Below, in pieces: positions 52,537-60,287 of a DNA stretch of 64,000 nucleotides (positions are counted from its first letter, which is position 1; every line of letters begins with the position of its first letter). The translations under genes and the position numbers were made by a program. The notes under the pieces are model-generated. The model was not told where the DNA came from. It did no database searches and saw only the letters and a list, made by a program, of their open reading frames with translations. The stretch is from NCBI RefSeq assembly GCF_047501175.1, contig NZ_JBEQWH010000007.1, forward strand, positions 39,520 through 103,519, read 5' to 3'. This DNA comes from Methanoprimaticola sp047501175 (GTDB lineage: Archaea > Thermoplasmatota > Thermoplasmata > Methanomassiliicoccales > Methanomethylophilaceae).

Positions 52537-52665
52537 ATGACCGTGAAAGGACTATGCCCCTTGCGACTCCGGCAAGGGGAAATTGTTTTCCTTTCACCGG
52601 TACCCGAACGGCGAATTCCGGAGATGTCACGCTCAGCGGACTGATCATCGTGACAGATTGGTCAT
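52537..52665 (+). ncRNA. Candidate structured RNA
   Basis: A set of nested helices: ATGACC (52537-52542) with GGTCAT (52660-52665) closes the unit; GTGAAAGG (52543-52550) with CCTTTCAC (52590-52597) stacks on it; inside that, CCCCTTGC (52557-52564) with GCAAGGGG (52572-52579); then TGTCACG (52625-52631) with CGTGACA (52649-52655). No coding frame fits. A TATA-like CAATAATAC (about 52504-52512) lies 25-30 bases before it on the plus strand. It matches none of the RNAs I know (SRP, RNase P, common riboswitches). Strand is not certain. Confidence 0.4.
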
Positions 52666-52896
52666 AGCGGTTTGTAACGAAGACTGACACTCGAGGTATT
52701 CAGCCCTGGAGGTTCAGGACCGTTATCCCGTACCCTCTAAGTGTGAATATGCCTTTGATAGATATATCGTTTTGCATCATTGTTTCACAATCTATCCCGA
52801 TATCACATACATCGAGTCGAGACCGATGTCCTGGGTCTTCAGCGATTCATACTCTCATGAAGACTCGAAAGTTCAAGAGCATCCTCGAAAGAAATG
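52666..52896. other. Non-coding DNA
   Basis: About 230 bases between the candidate RNA and the 3' end of the surface-protein operon. I see no gene, repeat or tRNA in it. Confidence 0.4.
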
Positions 52897-52963
52897 GAGG
52901 TGAGGAGTGGTAAAGGGAGCGACGGGTGCCGCTCGTTTATGAGGTTGGGTCGACCCTCACCTC
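52897..52963 (-). terminator. Long inverted repeat at the end of the LRR gene
   Basis: GAGGTGAGG (52897-52905) and CCTCACCTC (52955-52963); the second arm covers the stop codon of the LRR gene. Inside it is a second stem, GAGCG...CGCTC around CGG/CCG. Probably the transcript end. Confidence 0.45.
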
Positions 52964-55416
52964 TTACGGCTGTCCACGATCAGGAACATCATCATGATAG
53001 CGGCGGCCACGGCGGCTGCGGCGCATGCGACGACCTTTATCGGTTCATCCGAATCGCTATCGTCCACGACTGTCGGGGGGATATAGGGTATATCGTCATC
53101 GTCCCACCCAGGATAGAATGGCGGGATTATCGGATCCTCCGCAGGGACCTCCATGACTGCGAACAGTGAGAAGTGGTCGGTCTCGAAGACGAATCCTCCT
53201 CTGCTCGCATCATAGCTCGACCCCATGTCAGTGGTGTTTCCATAGATGTCGATGTAATAAACACCATAGTCTTCGACATCCATTCCGCCGGAAACCATGA
53301 ACGGCAGGAATACCGTCACACTTCCTCCGAGATCATGAATCCTGTCGACGGCGGCTCCCTCATTGTCGGCAAGAATGGCAGACAGCTCGAATGCCTTTCC
53401 ATTCTCCAATGCAGAGATCTGTGCCGATGTCATGGAGTCTTCATCGAAATGCCCGACGACGATGCTGACACTCATGTCCTGTGATTCCGTACTCAACGAC
53501 TCAACGATGTCGAGAGTCAACGTCACGGATGCGCCCGCAGCGTCATTTTCAATCACAATCTCCGTCTTGGAGATACTGCTTGGTAAGGACCCGTCATCTA
53601 TGACGATTTTACTGATCAGTTCTGCCTGTTCTATGACATTGTCCAGTGGTGTTTCGGAACCAGCGGTGACGGTGACAGTCACAGTATCGTTGGAGACCGA
53701 GGCCTCAGTTGTGATCTCGTCCTTTGTAGATGTTGAGATAGTTGTGGTGGTGCTGGATTCATTTGTTGCATTATCGGTGACTGTGGTGACTGTTGTTATG
53801 ATTTCCTGACCGTCTTCATTCGTAATGGTAGTTGTCGTCTCAGTAGTGGTGGTATCATCATTCGGTTCCTTCACAGTGACATCAATTGTGGTTTCTGTCA
53901 GAGCAGTCTGTCCCAACATAAGATACACTGTTACCGTGTATTCTCCCTCATTGTTTCCTACGATCTTGATTTTGCCATCTTCAACTATCGATTTAACCGA
54001 GCTATCGCTGGGTGTTGCCAACAGAGTGAAACTGCGGGGTCCCGATTCAATGCCTATCTCCACCGTTCCGCCGGCAGAGGCGCTGACCTTCGAGTACTCG
54101 ACGGTGAGGAAATATCCGTTGGAGGGATTGTAGCAATCACCCATTGCAGTCTTGTATGAATCCTCTGAACCTATCGAGTAGTACAAATTCAGTTCGTGAT
54201 TGAAGTCGCTGTTTTCAGTATTGTACGATGTGGCGAAGGCGTTGCTCCCCATCTGAGGAGCAGTCTTGCCTAGGAACACCACCATTGATGTGCCGTCGGA
54301 TTTCAGCGCCCCCTGTAGGAAATTGTCACCGATGTTCGTGACTGTCGATGGAATCACGACGGAATTTAGGATGTTGGCAGGATTGTCACCCTTAAGCACA
54401 AGAGAGCCGTTTTCGAATCTGTACGTAGGTACTAGGCCCGGTACGTAGTTGAATGCATCATCACCAATACCTGTCAGCCCCTCCGACAAATTCAACGCGC
54501 TTATCGCTGAACATCCGTAGAATGCACAGTCGCCAATAGTTTTCACCGATCCTGGGATGTTCACCGTATTCAGGACACTGCAGTACATCAAGGAGTAACT
54601 TCCTATCGATGTTGTGCCTTCTCTAACATTCAGAGCATCAATATTTTCGTTCAAACAGTAGTGTAGGGAATCGTTCTTGTACAAGACACCGTTCACATTA
54701 GCAAACTGGCTCCCTTGGGCAAATTGTACATCACTTGCATGATCCCAGCCGTCTAAAGCTTGCAGTGCTGCAACTGGTCCGCTATAGTTCATCTCATACA
54801 CCAGTCCGAGATCTGTCACTCCCGCGGGTATTATTAGGTTCTGAACCGCTATGCCTTCCAATGCGCCCGGTCCTATGTAATTCAGTTTGCTGTCTTCGGT
54901 AAAGGCCAAGCTTGCAAGGCTGCATTTTTCGCCGGAGGATGCGAACACAGGACTGTTCGCCGTGCTAGATGCATATGCTACTGATGTTCCAATCCTCTCT
55001 ACGCTTGCAGGTATCACAATCGATGTCAGATTAGAATCAGCAAAAGCGGAACCATCTATGTATTTCAACCCCTCGTTGAGGGTAATTCCTGTTATACTCG
55101 AATGAAGGAATGCACGATCGGAGATTCCAATAACATTGTATGTCGTCCCATTATATTCGACGGTCGCTGGAACAACAGGAGTTCCCACATACGTCGAATC
55201 AGGGACGTTCGTATTCCCAGATGAACCGGGGTTGACGAGTTCTACCGCATTGAGGATTCCATAATCCGAGCCGTCGACTATCTTATACCTGAAGGTAGTC
55301 GTTGAATCTGTGAAATAAGGTTCCCCATTGTCGGCATCCGAATCACCAGCCACGACAGTGGTTGCCAATAGGACGACCACCAGTGCCAGAAACGTAGCCG
55401 CCATCAGTTTTTTCAT
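52957..55416 (-). CDS. BspA-like leucine-rich-repeat surface protein
   Basis: 819 residues. A signal peptide (MKKLMAATFLALVVVLLATT) leads to a region of LRR_5/BspA repeats (about 80-400: IGISDRAFLHSSITGITLNE, ERIGTSVAYAS, SVKTIGDCAFYGCSAISALN, LTGIGDDAFNYV). Then come a Thr/Ser-rich stretch (about 510-570), a beta-rich part, a Pro/Asp linker and a C-terminal membrane helix with basic end (ACAAAAVAAAIMMMFLIV, then DSRKR). It should be exported and anchored by its C-terminus. BspA-like proteins mediate adhesion in gut bacteria and protists. It is the second gene of an operon with the beta-helix protein (28 bases apart). Confidence 0.85.
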   Translation of the reverse strand: MKKLMAATFLALVVVLLATTVVAGDSDADNGEPYFTDSTTTFRYKIVDGSDYGILNAVELVNPGSSGNTNVPDSTYVGTPVVPATVEYNGTTYNVIGISDRAFLHSSITGITLNEGLKYIDGSAFADSNLTSIVIPASVERIGTSVAYASSTANSPVFASSGEKCSLASLAFTEDSKLNYIGPGALEGIAVQNLIIPAGVTDLGLVYEMNYSGPVAALQALDGWDHASDVQFAQGSQFANVNGVLYKNDSLHYCLNENIDALNVREGTTSIGSYSLMYCSVLNTVNIPGSVKTIGDCAFYGCSAISALNLSEGLTGIGDDAFNYVPGLVPTYRFENGSLVLKGDNPANILNSVVIPSTVTNIGDNFLQGALKSDGTSMVVFLGKTAPQMGSNAFATSYNTENSDFNHELNLYYSIGSEDSYKTAMGDCYNPSNGYFLTVEYSKVSASAGGTVEIGIESGPRSFTLLATPSDSSVKSIVEDGKIKIVGNNEGEYTVTVYLMLGQTALTETTIDVTVKEPNDDTTTTETTTTITNEDGQEIITTVTTVTDNATNESSTTTTISTSTKDEITTEASVSNDTVTVTVTAGSETPLDNVIEQAELISKIVIDDGSLPSSISKTEIVIENDAAGASVTLTLDIVESLSTESQDMSVSIVVGHFDEDSMTSAQISALENGKAFELSAILADNEGAAVDRIHDLGGSVTVFLPFMVSGGMDVEDYGVYYIDIYGNTTDMGSSYDASRGGFVFETDHFSLFAVMEVPAEDPIIPPFYPGWDDDDIPYIPPTVVDDSDSDEPIKVVACAAAAVAAAIMMMFLIVDSRKR

Positions 55417-55444
55417 GGTTATCGCTCCATGCATTTCCATCGTT

Positions 55445-56527
55445 TCAATCCGAATATGCTGGCAGTACGTTCTCTATGCCAGTGTAATTGACTGTCGTCC
55501 CAGGATAAGTAACTCTGAATGCACTCGACTCCTCTGGGAAATACAACAACACAGGAATGTTATTGTACTTGTAGAAATGAATCTGCGTAATAGACTCAGA
55601 ACTCTCCAAGAATGCAGAATGCATCGCAGTACCTGTGGCGAATGCTGCAACTGTCCCGCCATAGATGTTGAGGATGTTGGCATTTCCTGATACCCCGTTG
55701 TATATCCCATCATTGAACACGATCGTCGCAAAATTATTCCAATCGCCACTGAGATCGCTGATTCCCTTCAGTGTACTGTTCGTGATGTTGAACGTGTTCC
55801 CGACGGTCCACACGTTGAATGCCGACCACCCTACAATGACGCTGTCCGTCACCGTGTATGTGTTCCCGCCGGCTCTGACACCGTTTGCCAATCCGTTGGA
55901 GGTGTTGATCGAGTATCCGAATCCCTTGATGGCACTCCCGTTGATGATATTGATCTGACTGTCCGTGACACCGTACAGTGCGATTCCACGGGTATCCCCC
56001 ACCGTGGTGTCATTATCATAATTCGAGATCTGGGAATTGAGTATGTCCGTATTGTCGATCGTCAGAGTCTTACCAGTGCATCCATCGGTCGGATAGTAGC
56101 TGACGCCACGGTTGTTCGCATTCACTGTGCACTGCTGAAGAGTGACATTGGATTCGTTGCTCGTTATGGTTATCCCATAGGCTCCGCTGGTGGTTGCGTT
56201 TATTGTCAGACTCTTGAGTGCTACGGTAGCTCCTCCGGTTATCTTCAGAGCACTCTGGTTGCCGGAATACGTGATACTGTGACCATTTCCATCGATGGTC
56301 AGCGTCCTGCCGATGCTGACAGTGCTGCTTATGCTGTAATCCTTATCCAGTTCGATGGGTGTCGTTGTGGAACCATTGATCAGGTTCTGAAGTTCCATGG
56401 TGTCATCGGCCCCTGCCGCATCCACCATGGGCACTAGCGTGAACATCATGCAGACCGCTGCCATGACGACAAGGACCTTCCTGAAGTCCACACCATTCCT
56501 GTTTCCGTGTTCGGTGATCTCTTTCAT
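55445..56527 (-). CDS. Secreted right-handed beta-helix protein
   Basis: 360 residues. A membrane-targeting segment (KVLVVMAAVCMMFTLVPMV, residues 17-35) is followed by AAGADDT, a likely cleavage region. From about 60 to 300 the protein shows regular beta-helix rungs (TLTIDGNGHSITYSGNQSAL, ALKSLTINATTSGAYGITI, NVTLQQCTVNANNRGVSYY), as in adhesin-like proteins of methanogens. Probably a cell-surface or secreted adhesin. GGAG stands five bases before the ATG. An 11-base G tract (minus strand) lies 47 bases upstream, so expression may vary with tract length. Confidence 0.75.
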   Translation of the reverse strand: MKEITEHGNRNGVDFRKVLVVMAAVCMMFTLVPMVDAAGADDTMELQNLINGSTTTPIELDKDYSISSTVSIGRTLTIDGNGHSITYSGNQSALKITGGATVALKSLTINATTSGAYGITITSNESNVTLQQCTVNANNRGVSYYPTDGCTGKTLTIDNTDILNSQISNYDNDTTVGDTRGIALYGVTDSQINIINGSAIKGFGYSINTSNGLANGVRAGGNTYTVTDSVIVGWSAFNVWTVGNTFNITNSTLKGISDLSGDWNNFATIVFNDGIYNGVSGNANILNIYGGTVAAFATGTAMHSAFLESSESITQIHFYKYNNIPVLLYFPEESSAFRVTYPGTTVNYTGIENVLPAYSD

Positions 56528-56573
56528 GATATCTCCGCACGGGAGGCGGAGGAAGGAACCAAAAGGAGGTCGA

Positions 56574-56584
56574 CCCCCCCCCCC
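56574..56584. repeat. Poly-C/poly-G homopolymer of 11 bases
   Basis: Eleven C on the plus strand, so eleven G on the coding strand of the beta-helix/LRR operon, 47-57 bases before its first start codon. Directly upstream on the minus strand is GAAAAAAGG-CTATAGC, which could be a BRE/TATA pair; the tract would then separate TATA and transcription start. Confidence 0.8.
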
Positions 56585-56614
56585 GCTATAGCCTTTTTTC
56601 GACTATTGCTGTTG

Positions 56615-56634
56615 AAATCCCTGTATGGGGATTT
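56615..56634 (-). promoter_or_regulatory. Inverted repeat upstream of the surface-protein operon
   Basis: AAATCCC (56615-56621) and GGGATTT (56628-56634), six bases apart. It overlaps a second possible box A (CATTAAATC on the minus strand, about 56630-56638). A regulator site is likely. The remaining bases up to 56764 hold no gene; the box A of rpl15e (TTTATATAG) is at about 56765-56773. Confidence 0.4.
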
Positions 56635-56861
56635 AATGTTTCTAATACCTAAGACCATATTCCATGATTCTAACCGGTCTGACTCTATTCTTTTTCAACG
56701 TGATTCGTGACCGAGACCGCAGACAAGGGGCTCAGTGCACATATGCCTGCGCGTCCCCCGCTCACCTTTATATAGGACACCCCCGTACCCGGAATCGCGA
56801 AGCATTCGCTACGCGAACGGAAATGTGCCGTGAATCGGTGAATCCGTAAAGGTGATTCCAA

Positions 56862-57491
56862 ATGAGCGAAGAAACTCAGCAGCAGGAGACACGCCCGGTT
56901 AACGGGAAGAGTCTGTACTACTACATCGGCAAGGCATGGGACAACCCCGAGAACTCCTACGTCAAGGCCCTGAACTACGAGCGCAGGATCGTCTGGCGCA
57001 AGGAGGAGAACTTCCTCCGCATCGAGCGCCCCACCAGGCTCGACAGGGCAAGGGCTCTCGGATACAAGGCCAAGCAGGGATACGTCATCGTCAGGGCGAA
57101 GGTCAGGAAGGGATCCTTCCAGAAGAGGGCCATCGTCACCGGACGCAGGGCTAAGAGAAAGGGTATCAACCAGATCACCGTCGGCAAATCCCTCCAGAGG
57201 ATGGCCGAGGAGAGGACTGCGAAGCGCTACCCCAACCTCGAGGTCCTCAACTCCTACTGGGTCGGAGCCGATGGACAGCAGGAGTGGTACGAGGTCATCC
57301 TCGTCGATCCCGCACACCCCGTGATCAAGGCGGACCCCAAGATCAACTGGATCTGCAACAACGATCACACGAACCGCGTCTACCGCGGAAAGACCTCTGC
57401 CGGCCAGAAGGGCCGCGGTATGAGGACCACTGGTAAGGGAGCCGAGAAGGCAAGGCCTTCCGTCCGCGCCAACCAGAGAAGGATCAAGTGA
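56862..57491 (+). CDS. rpl15e: 50S ribosomal protein L15e
   Basis: 209 residues. An archaeal/eukaryal large-subunit protein. Family blocks: SLYYYIGKAWDNPENSYVKA at the start, RARALGYKAKQGYVIVRAKV, ATGRRAKRKG-like VTGRRAKRKGINQ, GNxxxxxxYEVILVDPAHPVIKAD (here QQEWYEVILVDPAHPVIK) and a basic Arg/Lys-rich C-terminus. It has its own promoter and a strong terminator. Confidence 0.96.
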   Translation: MSEETQQQETRPVNGKSLYYYIGKAWDNPENSYVKALNYERRIVWRKEENFLRIERPTRLDRARALGYKAKQGYVIVRAKVRKGSFQKRAIVTGRRAKRKGINQITVGKSLQRMAEERTAKRYPNLEVLNSYWVGADGQQEWYEVILVDPAHPVIKADPKINWICNNDHTNRVYRGKTSAGQKGRGMRTTGKGAEKARPSVRANQRRIK

Positions 57492-57514
57492 TTCTCACTT
57501 CCTGAAACTTTTTA

Positions 57515-57542
57515 CCCGTCCCATCGGGACGGGGTGTTTTTT
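57515..57542 (+). terminator. Terminator of rpl15e
   Basis: CCCGTCCC (57515-57522) pairs with GGGACGGG (57526-57533) around ATC, followed by GTG and six T. Confidence 0.75.
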
Positions 57543-57560
57543 AGAATCATACGGTACGAC

Positions 57561-58097
57561 TCACATCCATCCGCGATCGTAGCCTCTGAAGCAATCCAGA
57601 CAGACGACCTTCCCGTCCTGGAACCTGACCAGATCCTCACGTGCGGATTCTCCGCAACACTCGCAGGTCCTGTTTCCGAACATCCTCGCCCTTTCAGGCA
57701 ATTGGAATCCCACGTCCTTGATATCGAAAATCGACTCGGCAGGGGAGTTCATGATGTATCCGATTATCTGCTCCTTGGTCATCGATTTCCTGTCGATCGG
57801 CCTGAGGACCAGACGAACTGACTTCCCGGTGTTGCGATCGAAGAAAGAATATGCCGATTTCCCACGGGGCCTGAGGATCATGTTGCCTTTGCCCACCGTG
57901 CACGAGAGGAGACATTGGATGGAATCGACCCCACATGCATCGTTCTCTGCCACACAGACGATGTCCTCATCCCCGGTACGTCCCAACTCGAACCCGAGGA
58001 TGCTGGCTGCGACCTCCGCGGCCCGGTATCCCGATGCCAGACCTCCGCACGCGTGTCCGTGAAATTTAACGCAATCATCCCAAAGTTGCTGGTCCAT
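57561..58097 (-). CDS. fmdE: FmdE-like protein
   Basis: 178 residues. The N-terminal FmdE domain is clear: FHGHACGGLASGYRAAEVA (about 13-31) and ENDACGVDSIQCLLSCTVGKGN (about 51-72). The C-terminus is a four-Cys zinc finger (CECCGES...VCLDCF). FmdE is encoded with molybdenum formylmethanofuran dehydrogenase in some methanogens but its role is not proven, and related proteins occur without that enzyme. No fmd/fwd genes are near. TATA-like TTAAATAAAC lies about 27 bases before the ATG. Confidence 0.88.
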   Translation of the reverse strand: MDQQLWDDCVKFHGHACGGLASGYRAAEVAASILGFELGRTGDEDIVCVAENDACGVDSIQCLLSCTVGKGNMILRPRGKSAYSFFDRNTGKSVRLVLRPIDRKSMTKEQIIGYIMNSPAESIFDIKDVGFQLPERARMFGNRTCECCGESAREDLVRFQDGKVVCLDCFRGYDRGWM

Positions 58098-58129
58098 GAT
58101 TCTCGATTAGGTATAAGTTTATTTAATGT

Positions 58130-58444
58130 TTATCTGAAAAGTATTATTATTCTAAATTTTCGTAATACTAAACACGTGGATAAGAAAGCCATGTCACCAT
58201 ACACGCAGCAGTGATCATCGTAGAGGATCGGAGAAGTGTACAGAATGGAGACGGAGGTTCCATTCCACCGCGGGATCCCCTCTATAACACCACGTGAATC
58301 GGACAAGTACAGGTGATCCTGGACCATGTCCACAACCTCTACCATAGAGAACAGACAGAGGGGATCGTACCGTGAGGGATCGATCCCGTCGAGATCCTCC
58401 GTTTTTCCACTTTTCCATCCATCGATAAGACATCGATGGAGCAT
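58130..58444 (-). CDS. Doubtful small open frame
   Basis: 104 codons from an ATG at 58444. The first 80 residues (DLDGIDPSRYDPLCLFSMVE and following) have a plausible amino-acid mix and some bias to G/C in the third position; the last 20 look random. I recognise no family and see no good promoter. It could equally be a decayed gene. Apart from this frame, the 438-base gap 58098-58535 holds only the promoter and operator of the second amtB. Confidence 0.2.
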   Translation of the reverse strand: MLHRCLIDGWKSGKTEDLDGIDPSRYDPLCLFSMVEVVDMVQDHLYLSDSRGVIEGIPRWNGTSVSILYTSPILYDDHCCVYGDMAFLSTCLVLRKFRIIILFR

Positions 58445-58486
58445 TTATCACATCAAATAGTGATTACATTCAAATATAACTATACA

Positions 58487-58505
58487 TTTGTCTAATCTAA
58501 ACAAA
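58487..58505 (+). promoter_or_regulatory. Candidate operator of amtB-glnK copy 2
   Basis: TTTGTCTAATCTAAACAAA, an imperfect palindrome (TTTGT...ACAAA). It shares TTTGTCTAATC with the site at 4724-4741. It overlaps or touches the box A (AAATAAATTAAG, about 58502-58513) of amtB copy 2. Confidence 0.4.
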
Positions 58506-58535
58506 TAAATTAAGTCATTCGGAGTGTGAATCGAT

Positions 58536-59879
58536 TTGAAGTTATTCATCAAGGCGGTCGCGGGAATCGTTGCTCTGCTGTCTTTGACAATATTCCTGCT
58601 GCCGGAGGTGTCCGCGGCAGGGTTCGACACCGAGACGGTCGACATGACATCCAGCGTGTTCATGTTCTTCTGCGGGATGCTCGTCTTCATGATGGCGCCC
58701 GCGATCGCGCTGTTCTACGGCGGCATGCTCAGGAAGCAGAGCATGACGTCCATGATGGCCCAATGCCTCGGAGTGATGGCCCTGGTCATGTTCATATGGT
58801 GGGCCGTCGGCTATTCGCTTGCCGCCAGCGGGGACGGGCAATTCATCGGCGGCCTCGACTACATCTTCGGCCAGGGCCTCTCCATCACCGAGGGCAACGG
58901 GAACATATCCACCATGCAGTTCTTCGTCTTCCAGGGATTCTTCGCGATCGTCACCGCATGCATCGTCTTCGGTGCCACTGCCGAGCGCATAAGATATTCC
59001 GCGGTGATCGCGTTCCTCGCACTCTGGTCCATACTGGTATACGCTCCGATGGCCCACATGGTATGGTTCGGAGGGTTCCTCTCGGACGGCATCACACAGC
59101 TCGGGTTCCCCGCACAGGACTTCGCCGGAGGGACCGTGGTCCACATGTGCTCCGCCATCTCCGGTGTAGCATGCGCGATCGCCATCGGAAGGAGGAGCGA
59201 CAGGGTGTCGAAGGGCCGTACCCACAACGTTCCGGTCATGTTCCTCGGTGCGATGACCCTGTGGATCGGATGGTTCGGGTTCAACTGCGGATCCGAGGGT
59301 GCATTCGATGAGATCGCGGTACTGGCCATGGTCAACACGATGATGGCCTCGGCGGTCAGCACGATCGTCTGGATGGGCATCCAGTACTTCCACGTCGGAC
59401 GCGTCAGTGTCACTGGCCTCTGTGCCGGGGTCCTCGCAGGACTTGTAGGCATCACGCCCGGATGCGGGTTCGTGGACCCTTGGGCGGCGGTCGTCATCGG
59501 TGCCATAAGCGCGGCGATCTGCTACTTCGGGATCATATTCATGAGGAACAAGTCCGGAGTGGACGATGCCCTCGATGTCATGGGTGTCCACGGCATCGGA
59601 GGCATATGGGGATGCCTCGCAGTCGGGATCTTCTCCATAGCCGGCTACAGCTGGGTCGGCGTGGGCGGCCTCATAGAGGGTCACTGGGAGATGATGGTAG
59701 GACAGCTGGTGAACGTCGTCGTCACGCTGGTCTACTGTTTCCTGGTGTCCTATGCGATCATGAAGGTCATCGACCTCATGATGATGCGCACCATCGGCAA
59801 GGGTGCCACCCTCAGCGAGGAGGAACAGATGATCGGATCCGATGTCGTGGAGCACGGGGAGTCCGCATACGTGATGTGA
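58536..59879 (+). CDS. amtB: Ammonium transporter AmtB (copy 2)
   Basis: 447 residues. A signal peptide (KLFIKAVAGIVALLSLTIFL then PEVSAAG) and eleven expected spans. The motifs FMMAPAIALFYGGMLRKQSM, DFAGGTVVHM and DVMGVHGIGGIWG match copy 1. The start is TTG at 58536, 25 bases after the box A. glnK follows after five bases. The pair is arranged exactly as copy 1 but on the other strand, 54 kb away. Confidence 0.93.
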   Translation: MKLFIKAVAGIVALLSLTIFLLPEVSAAGFDTETVDMTSSVFMFFCGMLVFMMAPAIALFYGGMLRKQSMTSMMAQCLGVMALVMFIWWAVGYSLAASGDGQFIGGLDYIFGQGLSITEGNGNISTMQFFVFQGFFAIVTACIVFGATAERIRYSAVIAFLALWSILVYAPMAHMVWFGGFLSDGITQLGFPAQDFAGGTVVHMCSAISGVACAIAIGRRSDRVSKGRTHNVPVMFLGAMTLWIGWFGFNCGSEGAFDEIAVLAMVNTMMASAVSTIVWMGIQYFHVGRVSVTGLCAGVLAGLVGITPGCGFVDPWAAVVIGAISAAICYFGIIFMRNKSGVDDALDVMGVHGIGGIWGCLAVGIFSIAGYSWVGVGGLIEGHWEMMVGQLVNVVVTLVYCFLVSYAIMKVIDLMMMRTIGKGATLSEEEQMIGSDVVEHGESAYVM

Positions 59880-59884
59880 TTCGA

Positions 59885-60214
59885 ATGAAGATGATAGTAG
59901 CTATAATCAGACCGGAACGGCTGCAGTTCGTCAAGGATGGACTCAAGGACATAGGCATCTACGGCATGACCATCACCCACGTCACCGGGCGCGGGGAGCA
60001 GATGGGCCTCGTGTTCACGACGAGGGTCGGGAAGTTCGTGGTCGACGAGATCGAGAAGGTGAAGATAGAGACCGTCGTCGAGGACGATCGGGTGCAGACC
60101 GTGATAGACACGATCAGAGGGAAGGCCCAGACCGGACATCCCGGGGATGGCAAGATCTTCATCATGCCGGTCCTCGAGTCCATCAGGATAAGGGCCGATG
60201 AGACGACCGGATGA
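59885..60214 (+). CDS. glnK: PII nitrogen regulatory protein GlnK (copy 2)
   Basis: 109 residues. The N-terminus MKMIVAIIRPERLQFVKDGL and the GHPGDGKIFIMPV signature are clear. The T-loop reads GLVFTTRVGKF, with Phe at position 51 as in copy 1. It should gate the AmtB encoded just before it. The C-terminus RADETTG is slightly shorter than in copy 1. A short hairpin (CCGCA/TGCGG, 60260-60276) lies between it and the converging ThiI-like gene. Confidence 0.92.
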   Translation: MKMIVAIIRPERLQFVKDGLKDIGIYGMTITHVTGRGEQMGLVFTTRVGKFVVDEIEKVKIETVVEDDRVQTVIDTIRGKAQTGHPGDGKIFIMPVLESIRIRADETTG

Positions 60215-60287
60215 CGTTCGAGGACGATATGGGGCTCCGACCCGCTCGGGCGCGCCCCTCCGCATCGACACTGCGGATCGGGGATCG

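Noticed and set aside
52501..52700. SRP RNA or RNase P RNA
   Set aside because: None of the conserved loops of archaeal SRP RNA or RNase P RNA can be found, and the helix layout differs.
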